Source: Pseudomonas sp. N40(2020) (GTDB lineage: Bacteria > Pseudomonadota > Gammaproteobacteria > Pseudomonadales > Pseudomonadaceae). From it: DNA of 64,000 nucleotides. Shown piece by piece: positions 45,998 to 58,726 of the stretch. Location: contig NZ_JACSZV010000016.1 in the NCBI RefSeq assembly GCF_014472415.1, forward strand, positions 52,085-116,084, given 5' to 3'. The first letter of the stretch is position 1, and each line of letters starts with the position of its first letter. The notes under the pieces were generated by a model. It worked only from the letters and a program-made list of their open reading frames with translations, had not been told where the DNA came from and searched no databases. Both the position numbers and the translations under genes were made by a program.

Positions 45998-48811
<2,814 letters not shown>

Positions 48812-48857
48812 CTAAGCTCTAACTGGGGAGTGAGTCTTATCTTCAATGAGGTGAGGG

Positions 48858-49181
48858 ATGGTGGAGCAACAGCAAAGAAGCGTCACGAAACCTGAGTTGT
48901 ACGAACGGTTGATGGATCGTCTGGGGATGGCCCTGGATGCTGCAAAAACCGCTGATCGGCTGCGCGATGAGCGCCCCTTGGAACTGGAATTGCGTGGCTT
49001 GAGCCCCGCCGAGTTCAAACTGGTCAAGGCCTATCTGGATCGCAGTGAACGTGAAACGCACGGATGCTTGTCGCAAGCAGTGAAGCAGCTCGATGCAGCA
49101 CATTCGGCCAAGGTCATCTGGCTCAAGGACAAGGCGCCCCGCAAAGACACCGTCAAGGTGCGTGCTTTGCAGGCCAAGTAA
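48858..49181 (+). CDS. Conserved hypothetical protein, 107 aa
   Basis: Encodes a 107-aa soluble protein divergent from leuS. GAGGTGAGGG immediately precedes the ATG. The sequence is helical and charged: MVEQQQRSVTKPELYERLMD, DRLRDERPLELELRGLSPAE, DAAHSAKVIWLKDKAPRKD. No motif or membrane segment. It occupies the position of a conserved hypothetical gene beside leuS in other pseudomonads. Function unknown. Confidence 0.82.
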   Translation: MVEQQQRSVTKPELYERLMDRLGMALDAAKTADRLRDERPLELELRGLSPAEFKLVKAYLDRSERETHGCLSQAVKQLDAAHSAKVIWLKDKAPRKDTVKVRALQAK

Positions 49182-49286
49182 GCGCATGGCAGGTCAAGAA
49201 ACGGATCTTTTTCAACAGGATCCCACCCTATCGGTTGTCGCGTTGGTTTAACCCACTTAGGCTTCGGGCATCTTTGGAGATGCCCG

Positions 49287-50048
49287 ATGCCTTTTCGTTA
49301 CTTCATCAAACAACTTTTGCTGCCGCCCGGCATTCTTTTACTGCTGTTGCTGGCTGCCTGGTGGCTGCGACGCTCACGGCCGCGCCTCGCTGGATTGTGT
49401 TTTGCCATTGGTTTTGGAGGGCTCTGGCTGATGAGTCTGCCGGTGGTCGTGCAGTGGGGCGCCAAGGCCCTTGAGCGCGAGCCGCCGCTGGCTCGCGAAG
49501 AGTGGGCGACGCTCGCGCAACGGGCCGATGCGATTGTAGTGCTGGGTTCCGGGCGTGAGCGCGGTGATCTGGCCTGGGGCGAGGATCAGCCGACCGGCGT
49601 GGGGCTGGAGCGTCAGCGCTATGCGGCACGGCTGGCCAAGGCGTCGGGATTGCCGATTCTGACCAGTGGCGGCTTGCATTACGGCACGCCGCCGACCGAG
49701 GCGAAATTGATGGCTGACTCGTTACTGGATGACTTCGGCGTGACTGTGCGCTGGCAAGAGGGTGAGAGCCGTACCACATGGGAAAACGCCAAATTCAGTG
49801 CTGATATGTTGTTGCCGCAGGGGATCAAGCGCGTGGTCGTGGTGACACAGGCCTGGCATATGCCGCGCTCGGTCTGGAGTTTCGAGAAGGCGGGATTTGA
49901 AGTGGTGCCGGCGCCAGTCGGGTTTCTCGGCACCGATAACGCCAGGCCATTTGGTGGCTGGCTGCCGGAGTTCAAGTCGATCTGGCAGAGCGGGCAGTTG
50001 CTCAATGAAGCGGTGGGGCAGGTGGGGTATTCGTTTTTCTATCGCTGA
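49287..50048 (+). CDS. YdcF/ElyC-family membrane protein (DUF218)
   Basis: Encodes 253 aa with two N-terminal helices (LLLPPGILLLLLLAAWWLRR and LAGLCFAIGFGGLWLMSLPV) and a DUF218 domain: ADAIVVLGSGRERGDLAWGE, LTSGGLHYGTPPTEAKLM, RTTWENAKFSADMLLPQGI, and VVVTQAWHMPRSVWSFEKAG. The layout matches E. coli ElyC (YcbC), which affects envelope integrity at low temperature and undecaprenyl lipid use. Adjacent to a strong REPIN at its 3' end. Confidence 0.88.
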   Translation: MPFRYFIKQLLLPPGILLLLLLAAWWLRRSRPRLAGLCFAIGFGGLWLMSLPVVVQWGAKALEREPPLAREEWATLAQRADAIVVLGSGRERGDLAWGEDQPTGVGLERQRYAARLAKASGLPILTSGGLHYGTPPTEAKLMADSLLDDFGVTVRWQEGESRTTWENAKFSADMLLPQGIKRVVVVTQAWHMPRSVWSFEKAGFEVVPAPVGFLGTDNARPFGGWLPEFKSIWQSGQLLNEAVGQVGYSFFYR

Positions 50049-50057
50049 AGATCAAAG

Positions 50058-50127
50058 GATCGCAGCCTGCGGCAGCTCCTACACGGTGAACACATATACC
50101 GTGTAGGAGCTGCCGCAGGCTGCGATC
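50058..50127. repeat. REPIN with perfect 30-bp arms
   Basis: The arms at 50058-50087 and 50098-50127 are exact reverse complements (core GCAGCCTGCGGCAGCTCC), with a 10-bp spacer. They lie between the convergent ydcF-like and lnt genes, where the structure may also act as a terminator. Confidence 0.92.
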
Positions 50128-50134
50128 TTTTGCT

Positions 50135-51658
50135 TTAGAGGGTTTTGGACATCCGGCTGGCCATCAGCGCCCAGCCAAACAGCAATACGCACAGGATGAT
50201 CAACGGCCACGAACGCCATTGCAGATACGGCGTCAGGTTATGCATCGGTACCACTTCGCCGTACAAAATGCCTTGCTCGAACTGCGGAATCTGCTCGGTG
50301 ATCTGCCCGAACGGGTTGATCAAACCGGTCACGCCATTGTTGGTCGCGCGGATCATCCAGCGACCCGCCTCAAGGGCGCGCATTTGCGCCATCTGCAAGT
50401 GTTGCAGTGGGCCGATCGAGGTGCCGAACCAAGTGTCGTTACTGATTGTCAGTAGCAGATCACTACGCGCCGACAGACTGGCGGCGAACTCCGGATAGAC
50501 CACTTCGTAGCAAATGAACGGTGCGATCTGATACCCCTTGGCTTGCAACAGAGGTTGGTCCGCGGGGCCACGGGCAAAGTCGGACATCGGCAGGTCGAAG
50601 AACGCGATCAGTCCACGCAGGATGTCCTGCAATGGCACGTATTCACCGAACGGCACGAGTTTTTGCTTCAAGTAAGTGCCATCACCTTCGCCAACCACGG
50701 TAATACCGTTGTAGAAGCGTCTCTCGTGATGCACCGTTTGGCGAATGGGTACACCGGTAATCAAGGCCGATTTACGCTCGGCGGCGAAGGTCCCCATCAT
50801 GCTCAGGTAACCCTCGGCGGATTCCTTGAGCACCGGCACGGCGGTTTCCGGCCAGATCAGCAGATCCACTGGTTTGGAGCGCAAACTCAGATCGCGGTAC
50901 AACGCCAGCTGTGCGTTAAGTTCTGCCGGATCCCATTTCATGCTTTGTGCGACGTTGCCCTGAATCGCTGCGACGGTCAGCGGCGCGCCGGACGGACTGG
51001 TCCAGGCGTGACCCTTGAGCGCAATGCCCGCCACCCACGGCCCGACCAGCAACAGCAGGCCAACGGCAACAAAAGCCTTGCGACCGGTTTGCAGCAGGCG
51101 CGGCGCGTTGTAGATCAGCGCGCCAGTCAGCGCCAGAACGAACGACACCAGCCACATGCCACCGACCGGCGCCAGGCCGGACAGCGGCCCATCGAGCTGA
51201 CTGTATCCGGAATACAGCCACGGAAAACCGGTAAGGAACCAGCCGCGAAACGCCTCCTGACCCACCCACAACGCAGCGAATGCCAGCGCATCGGCCAGCG
51301 GCGCTTCGTTGCGACGCAACCAGCGCGCCCAAATCCAGGCGGGCAGGGCGAAGAAGAACGCAATCGCTGCGGTAAACAGCAGCATCAGGAAACCGGCCAG
51401 CAACACCGAAGCGCCGCCGAAGTGGTGGATGCTGTAGTAAATCCAACTGGTGCCAGCGCCGAACAGGCCGAAACCGAAGCACCAGCCACGGCCCACCGCC
51501 TGACGCGGGCTCAGCTCGCGCAACCCGGCATAGAACAGGCCGACCGCCAGCAAGGCCAGCGGCCAGATATCGAACGGTGCCAGAGCGAGGGTGGTGATTG
51601 CACCGGCCGCCACGGCCAGCAGGTTACCGGGCCAGCCGGGGCGGGTTGTCCAGCGCAT
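50135..51658 (-). CDS. lnt: Apolipoprotein N-acyltransferase
   Basis: Encodes 507 aa of Lnt, which adds the third acyl chain to lipoproteins. Several N-terminal helices (LLAVAAGAITTLALAPFDIW and on) precede a nitrilase-like periplasmic domain. The catalytic triad motifs are the Glu in LIWPETAVPVL, the Lys in LKQKLVPFGEYVPLQ and the Cys in APFICYEVVYPEFAAS. The C-terminal helix is present. It lies 15 nt after corC on the same strand. Conserved order ybeZ-ybeY-corC-lnt. Confidence 0.97.
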   Translation of the reverse strand: MRWTTRPGWPGNLLAVAAGAITTLALAPFDIWPLALLAVGLFYAGLRELSPRQAVGRGWCFGFGLFGAGTSWIYYSIHHFGGASVLLAGFLMLLFTAAIAFFFALPAWIWARWLRRNEAPLADALAFAALWVGQEAFRGWFLTGFPWLYSGYSQLDGPLSGLAPVGGMWLVSFVLALTGALIYNAPRLLQTGRKAFVAVGLLLLVGPWVAGIALKGHAWTSPSGAPLTVAAIQGNVAQSMKWDPAELNAQLALYRDLSLRSKPVDLLIWPETAVPVLKESAEGYLSMMGTFAAERKSALITGVPIRQTVHHERRFYNGITVVGEGDGTYLKQKLVPFGEYVPLQDILRGLIAFFDLPMSDFARGPADQPLLQAKGYQIAPFICYEVVYPEFAASLSARSDLLLTISNDTWFGTSIGPLQHLQMAQMRALEAGRWMIRATNNGVTGLINPFGQITEQIPQFEQGILYGEVVPMHNLTPYLQWRSWPLIILCVLLFGWALMASRMSKTL

Positions 51659-51673
51659 TTCTATCCTTAATGA

Positions 51674-52513
51674 TTACCGAGCGATTGGCGAGAGTCGCAG
51701 CAAGTGAATCCGACGGCTGTCGGCGTTCAGAATGCGGAAACGATAGGCGCCGATTTCAGTGATTTCGTTACGTTTTGGCAAGTGCCCGAACGCGCTCATC
51801 ACCAGGCCGCCGACGGTGTCGAATTCATCATCGGAGAACTCGCTGTCGAAGAACTCGTTGAAGTTCTCGATCGGCGTCAGGGCCTTGATCAGGAAGTCAC
51901 CGCTGGGCAGCGGCTTGATGTAGCTGTCTTCTTCGACGTCGTGCTCGTCTTCGATGTCGCCGACGATTTGTTCCAGCACGTCTTCGATGGTCACCAGACC
52001 GGCCACGCCGCCGTATTCGTCAATGACGATGGCCATGTGGTTGTGGTTGGCGCGGAATTCACGCAGCAACACGTTCAGACGCTTGGACTCCGGCACGAAC
52101 GTGGCCGGGCGCAGCAGGTCCTTGATGTTGAAGCTGTCGCCGTTCTCCTTGAGGATCAGCGGCAGCAGATCCTTGGCCAGCAGCACGCCCATCACGTCGT
52201 CATGGCTTTCGCCGATGACCGGGTAGCGCGAGTGGGCCGAGTCGACCACGGCGGGGAGGAATTCACGGGGTGTCTGGGTCGCCTTGATGCTGATCATCTG
52301 CGAGCGCGGCACCATGATGTCGCGTACTTGCAGGTCAGCTACCTGAATGGCGCCTTCGACGATGGCCAGCGCTTCGCTGTCCAGCAGCTTGTTTTGATGT
52401 GCATCGCGCAGCAGCTCAAGCAGCTCCTGACGGTTCTTCGGCTCGTGGGCAAAAGCCTGGGTCAGTTTACCCAGCCAAGACTTCTGCCCGTTGCTCGATC
52501 GATCTTCGCTCAT
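51674..52513 (-). CDS. corC: CorC/HlyC-type CBS-domain protein
   Basis: Encodes 279 aa of the CorC family without membrane segments: two CBS domains (from VRDIMVPRSQMISIKATQTP to LVTIEDVLEQIVGDIEDEHD) and a C-terminal transporter-associated domain (DTVGGLVMSAFGHLPKRNEI). Named for a role in magnesium and cobalt efflux in Salmonella. Its strong linkage to lnt and ybeY suggests an envelope or translation link. Five nucleotides separate it from ybeY. Confidence 0.95.
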   Translation of the reverse strand: MSEDRSSNGQKSWLGKLTQAFAHEPKNRQELLELLRDAHQNKLLDSEALAIVEGAIQVADLQVRDIMVPRSQMISIKATQTPREFLPAVVDSAHSRYPVIGESHDDVMGVLLAKDLLPLILKENGDSFNIKDLLRPATFVPESKRLNVLLREFRANHNHMAIVIDEYGGVAGLVTIEDVLEQIVGDIEDEHDVEEDSYIKPLPSGDFLIKALTPIENFNEFFDSEFSDDEFDTVGGLVMSAFGHLPKRNEITEIGAYRFRILNADSRRIHLLRLSPIAR

Positions 52514-52518
52514 AGCGA

Positions 52519-53013
52519 TTACTCTGAATCCTTTGTTGTAACGATAGGGGATGGTTCGGTTTCGTCGTCCGCGTACGGATCGGGATAGCCCAGTTCAGCA
52601 AGCAACTCGCGTTCCAGTGCTTCCATTTCTTCGGCTTCTTCGTCATCTATATGGTCGTAACCGAGCAGATGCAAGCAGCCGTGAATGACCAGATGTGCCC
52701 AGTGGGCCTTTAGTTCCTTGCCTTGTTCAGCAGCTTCGCGCTCGACCACGGCCACGCAGATCACCAGATCGCCCAGCAGCGGGATATCGAGAAACTCGTC
52801 GGGCACTTCGGCGGGGAACGACAGGACGTTGGTCGCGTAGTCCTTTTGGCGCCAGGTGTGATTGAGTTCGCGGCCTTCTTCCTCGTCGACCAGACGAATG
52901 GTCATTTCCGAGTCAGCGGTGCGCTGGCGCAGGGCCAGTTCGCACCACAGGCGGAAGTCGACCTCACTCGGCGCGCTCGCGTCAGTCGCGATTTGCAGGT
53001 CTAGCTCAAGCAT
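52519..53013 (-). CDS. ybeY: Endoribonuclease YbeY
   Basis: Encodes 164 aa of YbeY, a zinc endoribonuclease for 16S rRNA 3'-end maturation and 70S ribosome quality control. The H3xH5xH motif is in [15 protein letters not shown]. The start [18 protein letters not shown] is the ATG at 53013, overlapping the ybeZ stop by 8 nt; an in-frame extension of ten codons upstream is unlikely. A C-terminal tail rich in Asp/Glu/Pro goes beyond the E. coli length of 155 aa. Confidence 0.95.
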   Translation of the reverse strand: MLELDLQIATDASAPSEVDFRLWCELALRQRTADSEMTIRLVDEEEGRELNHTWRQKDYATNVLSFPAEVPDEFLDIPLLGDLVICVAVVEREAAEQGKELKAHWAHLVIHGCLHLLGYDHIDDEEAEEMEALERELLAELGYPDPYADDETEPSPIVTTKDSE

Positions 53014-54004
53014 TTCGCGAGGTTTCCTTGGGTGCTTCGTCACGGTTTTCGAAGCGCTCGTAGGCTTCGACGATCCGCTGTACCAAAGGATGGCGCACGA
53101 CGTCTTTAGGCTGGAAGTGAGTGAAGCTGATGCCCGGCACGTCTTTCAGCACCTCGATCACATGGTGCAGACCGGACTTGGTGCCTTTCGGCAAGTCGAC
53201 CTGAGTAATGTCGCCGGTGATGACCGCAGTTGAGCCGAAGCCGATCCGGGTCAGGAACATCTTCATCTGTTCGACGGTGGTGTTCTGGCTTTCGTCGAGG
53301 ATGATGAAGCTGTTGTTCAGTGTACGGCCACGCATGTAAGCCAGCGGCGCGACTTCGATCACCTGACGCTCGATCAGCTTGGCCACGTATTCGAAGCCGA
53401 GCATCTCGTAGAGCGCGTCGTAGAGCGGGCGCAGGTACGGGTCGATCTTCTGCGACAGGTCGCCGGGCAGGAAGCCGAGTTTTTCGCCCGCCTCAACTGC
53501 CGGACGCACCAGCAGGATGCGGCGGATTTGCTCGCGCTCCAGTGCATCAACCGCGCAGGCCACGGCCAGGTAGGTCTTGCCGGTACCGGCCGGGCCGATG
53601 CCGAAGTTGATGTCGTTGCCGAGGATTTCCTTCACATAGCGCAGTTGATTCAAGCCGCGAGGGCGAATCATGCCTTTCTTGGTGCGCAGGGCGACGGACG
53701 CTTCGGCGGGGGCGTGGTTGTCCAGTTCTACGACGGCCGATTCCTGGAGGAACAGGTGCACCATGTCAGGCGACAGCTCGGTACCCTTGGTTTCCCGGTA
53801 CAAGCGGCGCAGCAGGTTTTCCGCAGAAGTGGTGTGCTTGGGGTCGCCGATCAGTTCGAACTGGTTTCCGCGATTGCGGATCTCGATGGTCAGGCGCTGT
53901 TCGATCAAGCGCAAATGCTCGTCGAATTGCCCGCACAGATTGGCGAAGCGGCCAGCCTCAAAGGGCTCGAGAATAAAACGATGTGGTTCTATGGGTGCGT
54001 TCAA
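53006..54004 (-). CDS. ybeZ: PhoH-like ATPase YbeZ
   Basis: Encodes 332 aa of the PhoH-like family, which partners YbeY in rRNA handling. The start is TTG at 54004 (Met-Asn-Ala-Pro-Ile-Glu). Walker A is [20 protein letters not shown] and Walker B is [20 protein letters not shown]. The N-terminal KH-like part starts [24 protein letters not shown] start is plausible, since the protein N-terminus matches the family there. It is first in ybeZ-ybeY-corC-lnt; a REP separates it from miaB. Confidence 0.95.
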   Translation of the reverse strand: MNAPIEPHRFILEPFEAGRFANLCGQFDEHLRLIEQRLTIEIRNRGNQFELIGDPKHTTSAENLLRRLYRETKGTELSPDMVHLFLQESAVVELDNHAPAEASVALRTKKGMIRPRGLNQLRYVKEILGNDINFGIGPAGTGKTYLAVACAVDALEREQIRRILLVRPAVEAGEKLGFLPGDLSQKIDPYLRPLYDALYEMLGFEYVAKLIERQVIEVAPLAYMRGRTLNNSFIILDESQNTTVEQMKMFLTRIGFGSTAVITGDITQVDLPKGTKSGLHHVIEVLKDVPGISFTHFQPKDVVRHPLVQRIVEAYERFENRDEAPKETSRNA

Positions 54005-54114
54005 GGTCGTATTTAGCCGCCCTGGGGCAATTAAGATGAAATCAAGGATAACGCCAGAGGCGTGGGTGCGAAAGCTCTTAAATATCGCAACGCGATTCCC
54101 GGGTCTGGCGCTGT

Positions 54115-54148
54115 CCCTGTAGGAGCGAGCAGGCTCGCTCCTACAGGG
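54115..54148. repeat. REP palindrome between miaB and ybeZ
   Basis: CCCTGTAGGAGCGAG and CTCGCTCCTACAGGG pair perfectly over 15 bp around a 4-bp loop, 12 bp after the miaB stop. Same family as the 7139 REPIN. Confidence 0.88.
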
Positions 54149-54159
54149 GAAATGCAGTG

Positions 54160-55488
54160 TTACTGAATCAGCGAGCCACGCAACGAATGCGGTTGCGCCG
54201 CGTCGATATGCACGTCGGCGAACTGGCCGATCAAGGTTGGATTGTCGCAGCGGAAGTTGACGATACGATTATTCTCGGTGCGCCCTTGCAGCTCGCCCGG
54301 GTCCTTCTTCGAATAATCGGTCACCAGAATCCGCTGGATCGAACCGACCATTTGTCGGCTGATCTCGAAACCTTGCTGATTCAAGCGGTGTTGCAGCGCG
54401 TTCAGACGTTCCTTTTTCAGCTCTTCCGGGGTGTCATCCGCCAGATCAGCGGCCGGTGTGCCCGGGCGCTGGCTGTAGACGAATGAGTAGGAAAAGTCGA
54501 AACCAACGTCGGCAATCAGCTTCATGGTCTGTTCGAAATCTTTCTCGGTTTCACCGGGGAAACCGACGATGAAATCCGAGCTGATGCAGATCCCCGGTAC
54601 CGCCGCACGCAGTTTGCGCAGCTTGGATTTGTACTCCAGCGCCGTGTGGTTACGCTTCATCGCCGCCAGAATCCGGTCCGAACCCGATTGCACCGGCAAG
54701 TGCAGGTGTTTGACCAGTTCCGGCACGTCGGCGTGGGCCTGGATCAGGCTGTCGGAGAACTCCAGCGGGTGTGAGGTGGTGTAGCGAATGCGGTCGATGC
54801 CATCGACGGCGGCGACCACACGGATCAGCTCGGCGAGATCAGCCAGGCGACCATCATGGGTGGTGCCGCGATAGCCGTTGACGTTCTGCCCCAGCAAGGT
54901 CACTTCACGCACGCCGTTTTCGGCAAGGTGGATGATCTCGGCGATCACGTCGTCGAACGGCCGGCTGACTTCTTCGCCACGGGTGTAGGGCACCACGCAG
55001 AACGTGCAGTACTTGCTGCAGCCTTCCATCACCGACACGTAAGCGCTCGGGCCGTCGATACGCGGCTCGGGCAAGTGGTCGAATTTTTCGATTTCCGGGA
55101 ACGAGACGTCGACTTGCGGCAGCTTGGTGCTGCGTGCGGCGTCGATCATCTCCGGCAGGCGGTGCAGCGTTTGCGGGCCGAAAACGACGTCGACATACGG
55201 GGCGCGATCGCGGATCGCCGCGCCTTCCTGGCTGGCTACGCAACCGCCGACGGCGATCACCATCTCCGGGTTGGCCAGCTTCAGTTCGCGCCAACGGCCG
55301 AGCTGCGAGTACACCCGATCCTGGGCGCGCTCGCGGATTGAGCAGGTGTTGAGCAGAATCACGTCGGCGTCTTCCGCGCGAGCGGTGACTTCCAGGGCCT
55401 GATGTTCGCCCAGCAGATCGACCATGCGCGAGCTGTCGTACTCGTTCATCTGGCAACCGTGGGTTTCGATGTAAAGCTTCTTGGCCAT
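54160..55488 (-). CDS. miaB: tRNA-2-methylthio-N6-isopentenyladenosine synthase
   Basis: Encodes 442 aa of MiaB, the radical-SAM methylthiotransferase of tRNA A37. The N-terminal UPF0004 cluster starts with [19 protein letters not shown]. The SAM cluster is [28 protein letters not shown] and a C-terminal TRAM domain ([20 protein letters not shown]) are present. TATAAT at 55524-55529 on the minus strand is a -10 candidate. It needs the dimethylallylated tRNA made by MiaA (not in the window). Confidence 0.97.
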   Translation of the reverse strand: MAKKLYIETHGCQMNEYDSSRMVDLLGEHQALEVTARAEDADVILLNTCSIRERAQDRVYSQLGRWRELKLANPEMVIAVGGCVASQEGAAIRDRAPYVDVVFGPQTLHRLPEMIDAARSTKLPQVDVSFPEIEKFDHLPEPRIDGPSAYVSVMEGCSKYCTFCVVPYTRGEEVSRPFDDVIAEIIHLAENGVREVTLLGQNVNGYRGTTHDGRLADLAELIRVVAAVDGIDRIRYTTSHPLEFSDSLIQAHADVPELVKHLHLPVQSGSDRILAAMKRNHTALEYKSKLRKLRAAVPGICISSDFIVGFPGETEKDFEQTMKLIADVGFDFSYSFVYSQRPGTPAADLADDTPEELKKERLNALQHRLNQQGFEISRQMVGSIQRILVTDYSKKDPGELQGRTENNRIVNFRCDNPTLIGQFADVHIDAAQPHSLRGSLIQ

Positions 55489-55523
55489 GGATTTTGGTCG
55501 TCACGTGATTCAAAGAACCGCGC

Positions 55524-55529
55524 ATTATA
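55524..55529 (-). promoter_or_regulatory. Candidate -10 element of miaB promoter
   Basis: TATAAT on the minus strand, about 36 nt before the miaB start codon. The -35 is not recognisable. Confidence 0.4.
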
Positions 55530-55621
55530 GGGAACATGCCCTCAGGTTCCTACCGCTGTGCGTCCAGTGGCTATGCTATAGTTCGCGCCCTCATTTTTAT
55601 CCCCGATGTTGTCCGCCCGCC

Positions 55622-55951
55622 ATGACCAAACGCGAAGCTCCAATCTACAAGGTGATTTTCCTCAACCAGGGCCAGGTGTTCGAAATGTACGCCAAGCAGA
55701 TCTATCAAAGTGATCTGTGGGGCTTTCTGGAAGTGGAAGAGTTCGTCTTTGGCGAGCGCACGCAAGTGGTCGTCGATCCGAGCGAAGAAAAGCTCAAGGC
55801 GCAGTTTGAAGGCGTGGTGCGCAGCTTTGTGCCGATGCATTCGATCGTGCGTATCGACGAAGTCGAGCGTCTGGGCACGCCGAAAATCAGCGAAGCCCGC
55901 GGCGCGGTCGGCAATGTGATGCCGTTTCCGATGCCGATGCCTGAGAAGTAA
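55622..55951 (+). CDS. DUF1820-family protein
   Basis: Encodes 109 aa beginning MTKREAPIYKVIFLNQGQVF, then EMYAKQIYQSDLWGFLEVEE and VVDPSEEKLKAQFEGVVRSF. This is a conserved small cytoplasmic protein (DUF1820) found next to miaB in pseudomonads. The divergent arrangement with miaB is conserved. The C-terminus is a short Pro/Met-rich tail. Function unknown; there are no catalytic motifs. Confidence 0.88.
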   Translation: MTKREAPIYKVIFLNQGQVFEMYAKQIYQSDLWGFLEVEEFVFGERTQVVVDPSEEKLKAQFEGVVRSFVPMHSIVRIDEVERLGTPKISEARGAVGNVMPFPMPMPEK

Positions 55952-55973
55952 CAGCTAATTCTGGATGCTGATC

Positions 55974-55996
55974 GTTCCCACGCTCTGCGTGGGAAC
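55974..55996. repeat. Palindrome of the GTTCCCACGC family
   Basis: GTTCCCACGC TCT GCGTGGGAAC is a perfect 10-bp stem. It is related to the 13550 palindrome and lies between two convergent genes. Confidence 0.75.
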
Positions 55997-56005
55997 TATC
56001 GCTGA

Positions 56006-56560
56006 TCAGGGCAGTGGTGAGAACGGCGTGCGCCCATCGGCGCTCTGCAGTTCCATCAGGTATTTACGGAAAATTTGCCCGAGCACCTGCGTAGCGGTTT
56101 CGAGATCTTCGCGGGACATTTTTTCGGAGACTTCGTCGGCCGTGTCCAGTGCCTCTTCGGCGCCGTTGACCGCCGCCATCTTCAGCACGATGTACGCCTG
56201 AATATTGTTGGCCTGTACGCCTTCACCGTGGAAGAACATGGTGCCGAGCTTGAATTGCGCCTGAGCGTGGCCTTGCAACGAGGCTTTTTCGAAATAGCTC
56301 AGGGCTTGATTGAGGTCGCGCGGCGCATTCTTGCCGTCGTAGTAGAACTCACCCAACTCGTATTGCGCTTGCGCATCCCCTTCGTCCGCCGCTTTCTGGC
56401 AGGCGGCCAGTGCCTGCGTGACGTCTTGCGGCTGAGTATTGAGGGTGCAACGACCCATCGCCGGGATCAACAACGAGTTGCCGCCTGCTTGTGCATGCGC
56501 GAGCAGGGGCTGAAGGAGCAACAGGCAGCCCAAGGCAAGGGTGCGGCCGGTGCGGTTCAT
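56006..56560 (-). CDS. Sel1-like TPR repeat protein, secreted
   Basis: Encodes 184 aa. The signal peptide MNRTGRTLALGCLLLLQPLL to LAHAQA is followed by Sel1-type repeats: KAADEGDAQAQYELGEFYYD and KASLQGHAQAQFKLGTMFFH, each about 36 aa. The last part is helical. The start at 56560 is chosen for the signal peptide. Likely periplasmic, possibly a protein-binding adaptor. It is convergent with the DUF1820 gene. Confidence 0.88.
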   Translation of the reverse strand: MNRTGRTLALGCLLLLQPLLAHAQAGGNSLLIPAMGRCTLNTQPQDVTQALAACQKAADEGDAQAQYELGEFYYDGKNAPRDLNQALSYFEKASLQGHAQAQFKLGTMFFHGEGVQANNIQAYIVLKMAAVNGAEEALDTADEVSEKMSREDLETATQVLGQIFRKYLMELQSADGRTPFSPLP

Positions 56561-56747
56561 GGGAATCGACTTACCTCTGAAGGGCACGCGGACCCATCGA
56601 GGGATCCAATAAGCGCGCATTATGAAATAAGCAGGGCCAACCTTACAAAGTCTTTACTCGTTTTTCTGCTGCGCGGGGAATATATCGCCCACTTTACGGG
56701 TGAATTCTGGCAGGTGCGTCGGAAAAACCGGGTGGATGTAGGTGAAA

Positions 56748-56775
56748 GCTGACGTCGGCGATAGCCAACGTCAGC
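56748..56775 (-). terminator. Terminator-like hairpin downstream of hemL
   Basis: On the minus strand GCTGACGTTGGC and GCCGACGTCAGC pair over 12 bp (one G-U) with a TATC loop, 10 bp past the hemL stop, followed by TTTCACC. Confidence 0.75.
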
Positions 56776-56785
56776 GGTGCGGCGA

Positions 56786-58069
56786 TTACTTCAGTGCAGC
56801 GAAGGCGCGTTCGGCAGCGTCCAGGGTCAGTTTCAACTCGGCTTCGCCATGCGCGATCGAGGTGAAACCGGCTTCGAATGCGCTCGGCGCCAGGTACACG
56901 CCACCTTCCAGCATCAGGTGGAAGAAGCGACCGAACAGCGCTGCGTCGCTGGCCATCACGTCTTCAAAAGTGACGATGTCGTCAGCGCCGCTGAAGTACA
57001 GGCCGAACATGCCGCCTGCCTGCGTGGTCACGAAGGGAATCCCCGCGGCATCGGCGCGCTGTTGCAGACCGTCGAGCAGGCGTGTGGTGTAGTCGGTTAG
57101 TTCGTCGTGGAAACCCGGACGGCTGATCAGGCGCAGAGTGGTCAGGCCGGCGGCCATGGCCAACGGGTTACCCGACAAGGTGCCCGCCTGATACACCGGG
57201 CCCAGCGGCGCGATGCGCTCCATGATTTCACGCTTGCCACCGAAGCAGCCGACCGGCATGCCGCCGCCAATGATTTTGCCGAACGTGGTCAGGTCCGGGG
57301 TCACGCCGTAGTAGGCCTGAGCGCCGCCGAGGGCGACGCGGAAACCGGTCATCACTTCGTCGAAAATCAGCACCACGCCGTGCTTGTCGCAGAGTGTGCG
57401 CAGGCCCTCAAGGAAACCCGGTGCCGGCGGTACGCAGTTCATGTTGCCGGCCACTGGCTCGACGATGATGCAGGCGACGTCCCGACCGACTTCTGCGAGC
57501 ATTGTTTCCACCGCGTCGATGTCGTTGAACGGCAGGGTCAGGGTGTGTTTGGCAAACGCCGCTGGCACGCCAGCCGAACTCGGTACGCCTTGGGTCAGTG
57601 CGCCGGAACCGGCCTTGACCAGCAGGCTGTCGGAGTGGCCGTGGTAGCAGCCTTCGAACTTGATGATGCTGTCACGACCGGTGTAACCGCGGGCCAGACG
57701 GATCGCGCTCATGGTCGCTTCGGTGCCGGAGCTGACCATGCGCACCATGTCCATCGATGGCACCAGCGAGCAGACCAGATCGGCCATCTCGGTTTCCATC
57801 GCGGTCGGCGCGCCGTAAGACAAGCCGTGTTGCAGTTGATTGCGCACTGCGTCCAGAACGTCCGGGTGGCTGTGGCCAAGGATCATCGGCCCCCACGAAC
57901 CCACGTAATCGACATAACGCTTGTCGTCTTCGTCGGTGACGTAGGCGCCTTCGGCGTGTTTGAAGAACAGCGGCGTGCCGCCAACGCTCTTGAACGCGCG
58001 AACCGGCGAGTTCACGCCACCGGGGATGTGTTTCTGGGCATTGGCAAACAGGGTTTCGGAACGAGACAT
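56786..58069 (-). CDS. hemL: Glutamate-1-semialdehyde 2,1-aminomutase
   Basis: Encodes 427 aa of the PLP enzyme that makes 5-aminolevulinate from glutamate-1-semialdehyde in C5 heme synthesis. The cofactor Lys265 lies in [19 protein letters not shown]. Other family motifs are [20 protein letters not shown] and [14 protein letters not shown]. The start [20 protein letters not shown] is conserved. It lies 15 nt after thiE on the same strand, giving the order thiD-thiE-hemL. Confidence 0.98.
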   Translation of the reverse strand: MSRSETLFANAQKHIPGGVNSPVRAFKSVGGTPLFFKHAEGAYVTDEDDKRYVDYVGSWGPMILGHSHPDVLDAVRNQLQHGLSYGAPTAMETEMADLVCSLVPSMDMVRMVSSGTEATMSAIRLARGYTGRDSIIKFEGCYHGHSDSLLVKAGSGALTQGVPSSAGVPAAFAKHTLTLPFNDIDAVETMLAEVGRDVACIIVEPVAGNMNCVPPAPGFLEGLRTLCDKHGVVLIFDEVMTGFRVALGGAQAYYGVTPDLTTFGKIIGGGMPVGCFGGKREIMERIAPLGPVYQAGTLSGNPLAMAAGLTTLRLISRPGFHDELTDYTTRLLDGLQQRADAAGIPFVTTQAGGMFGLYFSGADDIVTFEDVMASDAALFGRFFHLMLEGGVYLAPSAFEAGFTSIAHGEAELKLTLDAAERAFAALK

Positions 58070-58084
58070 GATCGGGCTCTCAAA

Positions 58085-58708
58085 TCAGACTTTCAGTAAT
58101 TCGTTGAAGGCGCGGGCGCGGCGGGTCACTTCGGCGGTGGTTTCAGCGCCGAACAGGCCGTGGACGACGGCCAGCAGGTCGACACCATGGGCCACCAACG
58201 GCGCGGCGTTGTCGAGGGTGATGCCGCCGATCGCGCAGATCGGCAAATGCAGTTTGCGGCGGGCTTCGTCGAGCAGGTCGAGGCTGCAGGTCGGCGCGCC
58301 GGGTTTGGTGTTGGAGTTGAAGAAGCGACCGAAGGCGACGTAGCTCGCACCTTCTTTGGCAGCTTGTTCGGCCAGTTCGATCTGCGCGTGGCAGGTCGAG
58401 CCTATGATCGCTTTCGAGCCGAGCAGGGCGCGGGTCGGCGACAGCGGGCCGTCGGTCTGGCCCAGATGCACGCCGACGTTCAGGCGTGCAGCCAGTTCGG
58501 CGTCATCGTTGATGATCAACTGCGTCTTGTAGCGCGCACACAAATCGCGCAGCGCTTCGGCCTCGCGCAGACGCCGGGCCTCGTCGCTGCTCTTGTCGCG
58601 GTATTGCAGCAGGGTGACGCCGCCTTCCAGCGCCGCCTCCACGTACGACAGGAATTTGCCGGCCAGCAACTGGCTGTCGGTGATGGCGTACAGGCCACGT
58701 AGTTTCAT
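58085..58708 (-). CDS. thiE: Thiamine-phosphate synthase
   Basis: Encodes 207 aa of ThiE, joining HMP pyrophosphate with the thiazole phosphate. The start [60 protein letters not shown] and the end of the barrel ([20 protein letters not shown]) are diagnostic. Eighteen nucleotides separate it from thiD. No TPP riboswitch is evident upstream of the unit. Confidence 0.96.
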   Translation of the reverse strand: MKLRGLYAITDSQLLAGKFLSYVEAALEGGVTLLQYRDKSSDEARRLREAEALRDLCARYKTQLIINDDAELAARLNVGVHLGQTDGPLSPTRALLGSKAIIGSTCHAQIELAEQAAKEGASYVAFGRFFNSNTKPGAPTCSLDLLDEARRKLHLPICAIGGITLDNAAPLVAHGVDLLAVVHGLFGAETTAEVTRRARAFNELLKV

Positions 58709-58726
58709 CAGGCAGACCTCACGACG

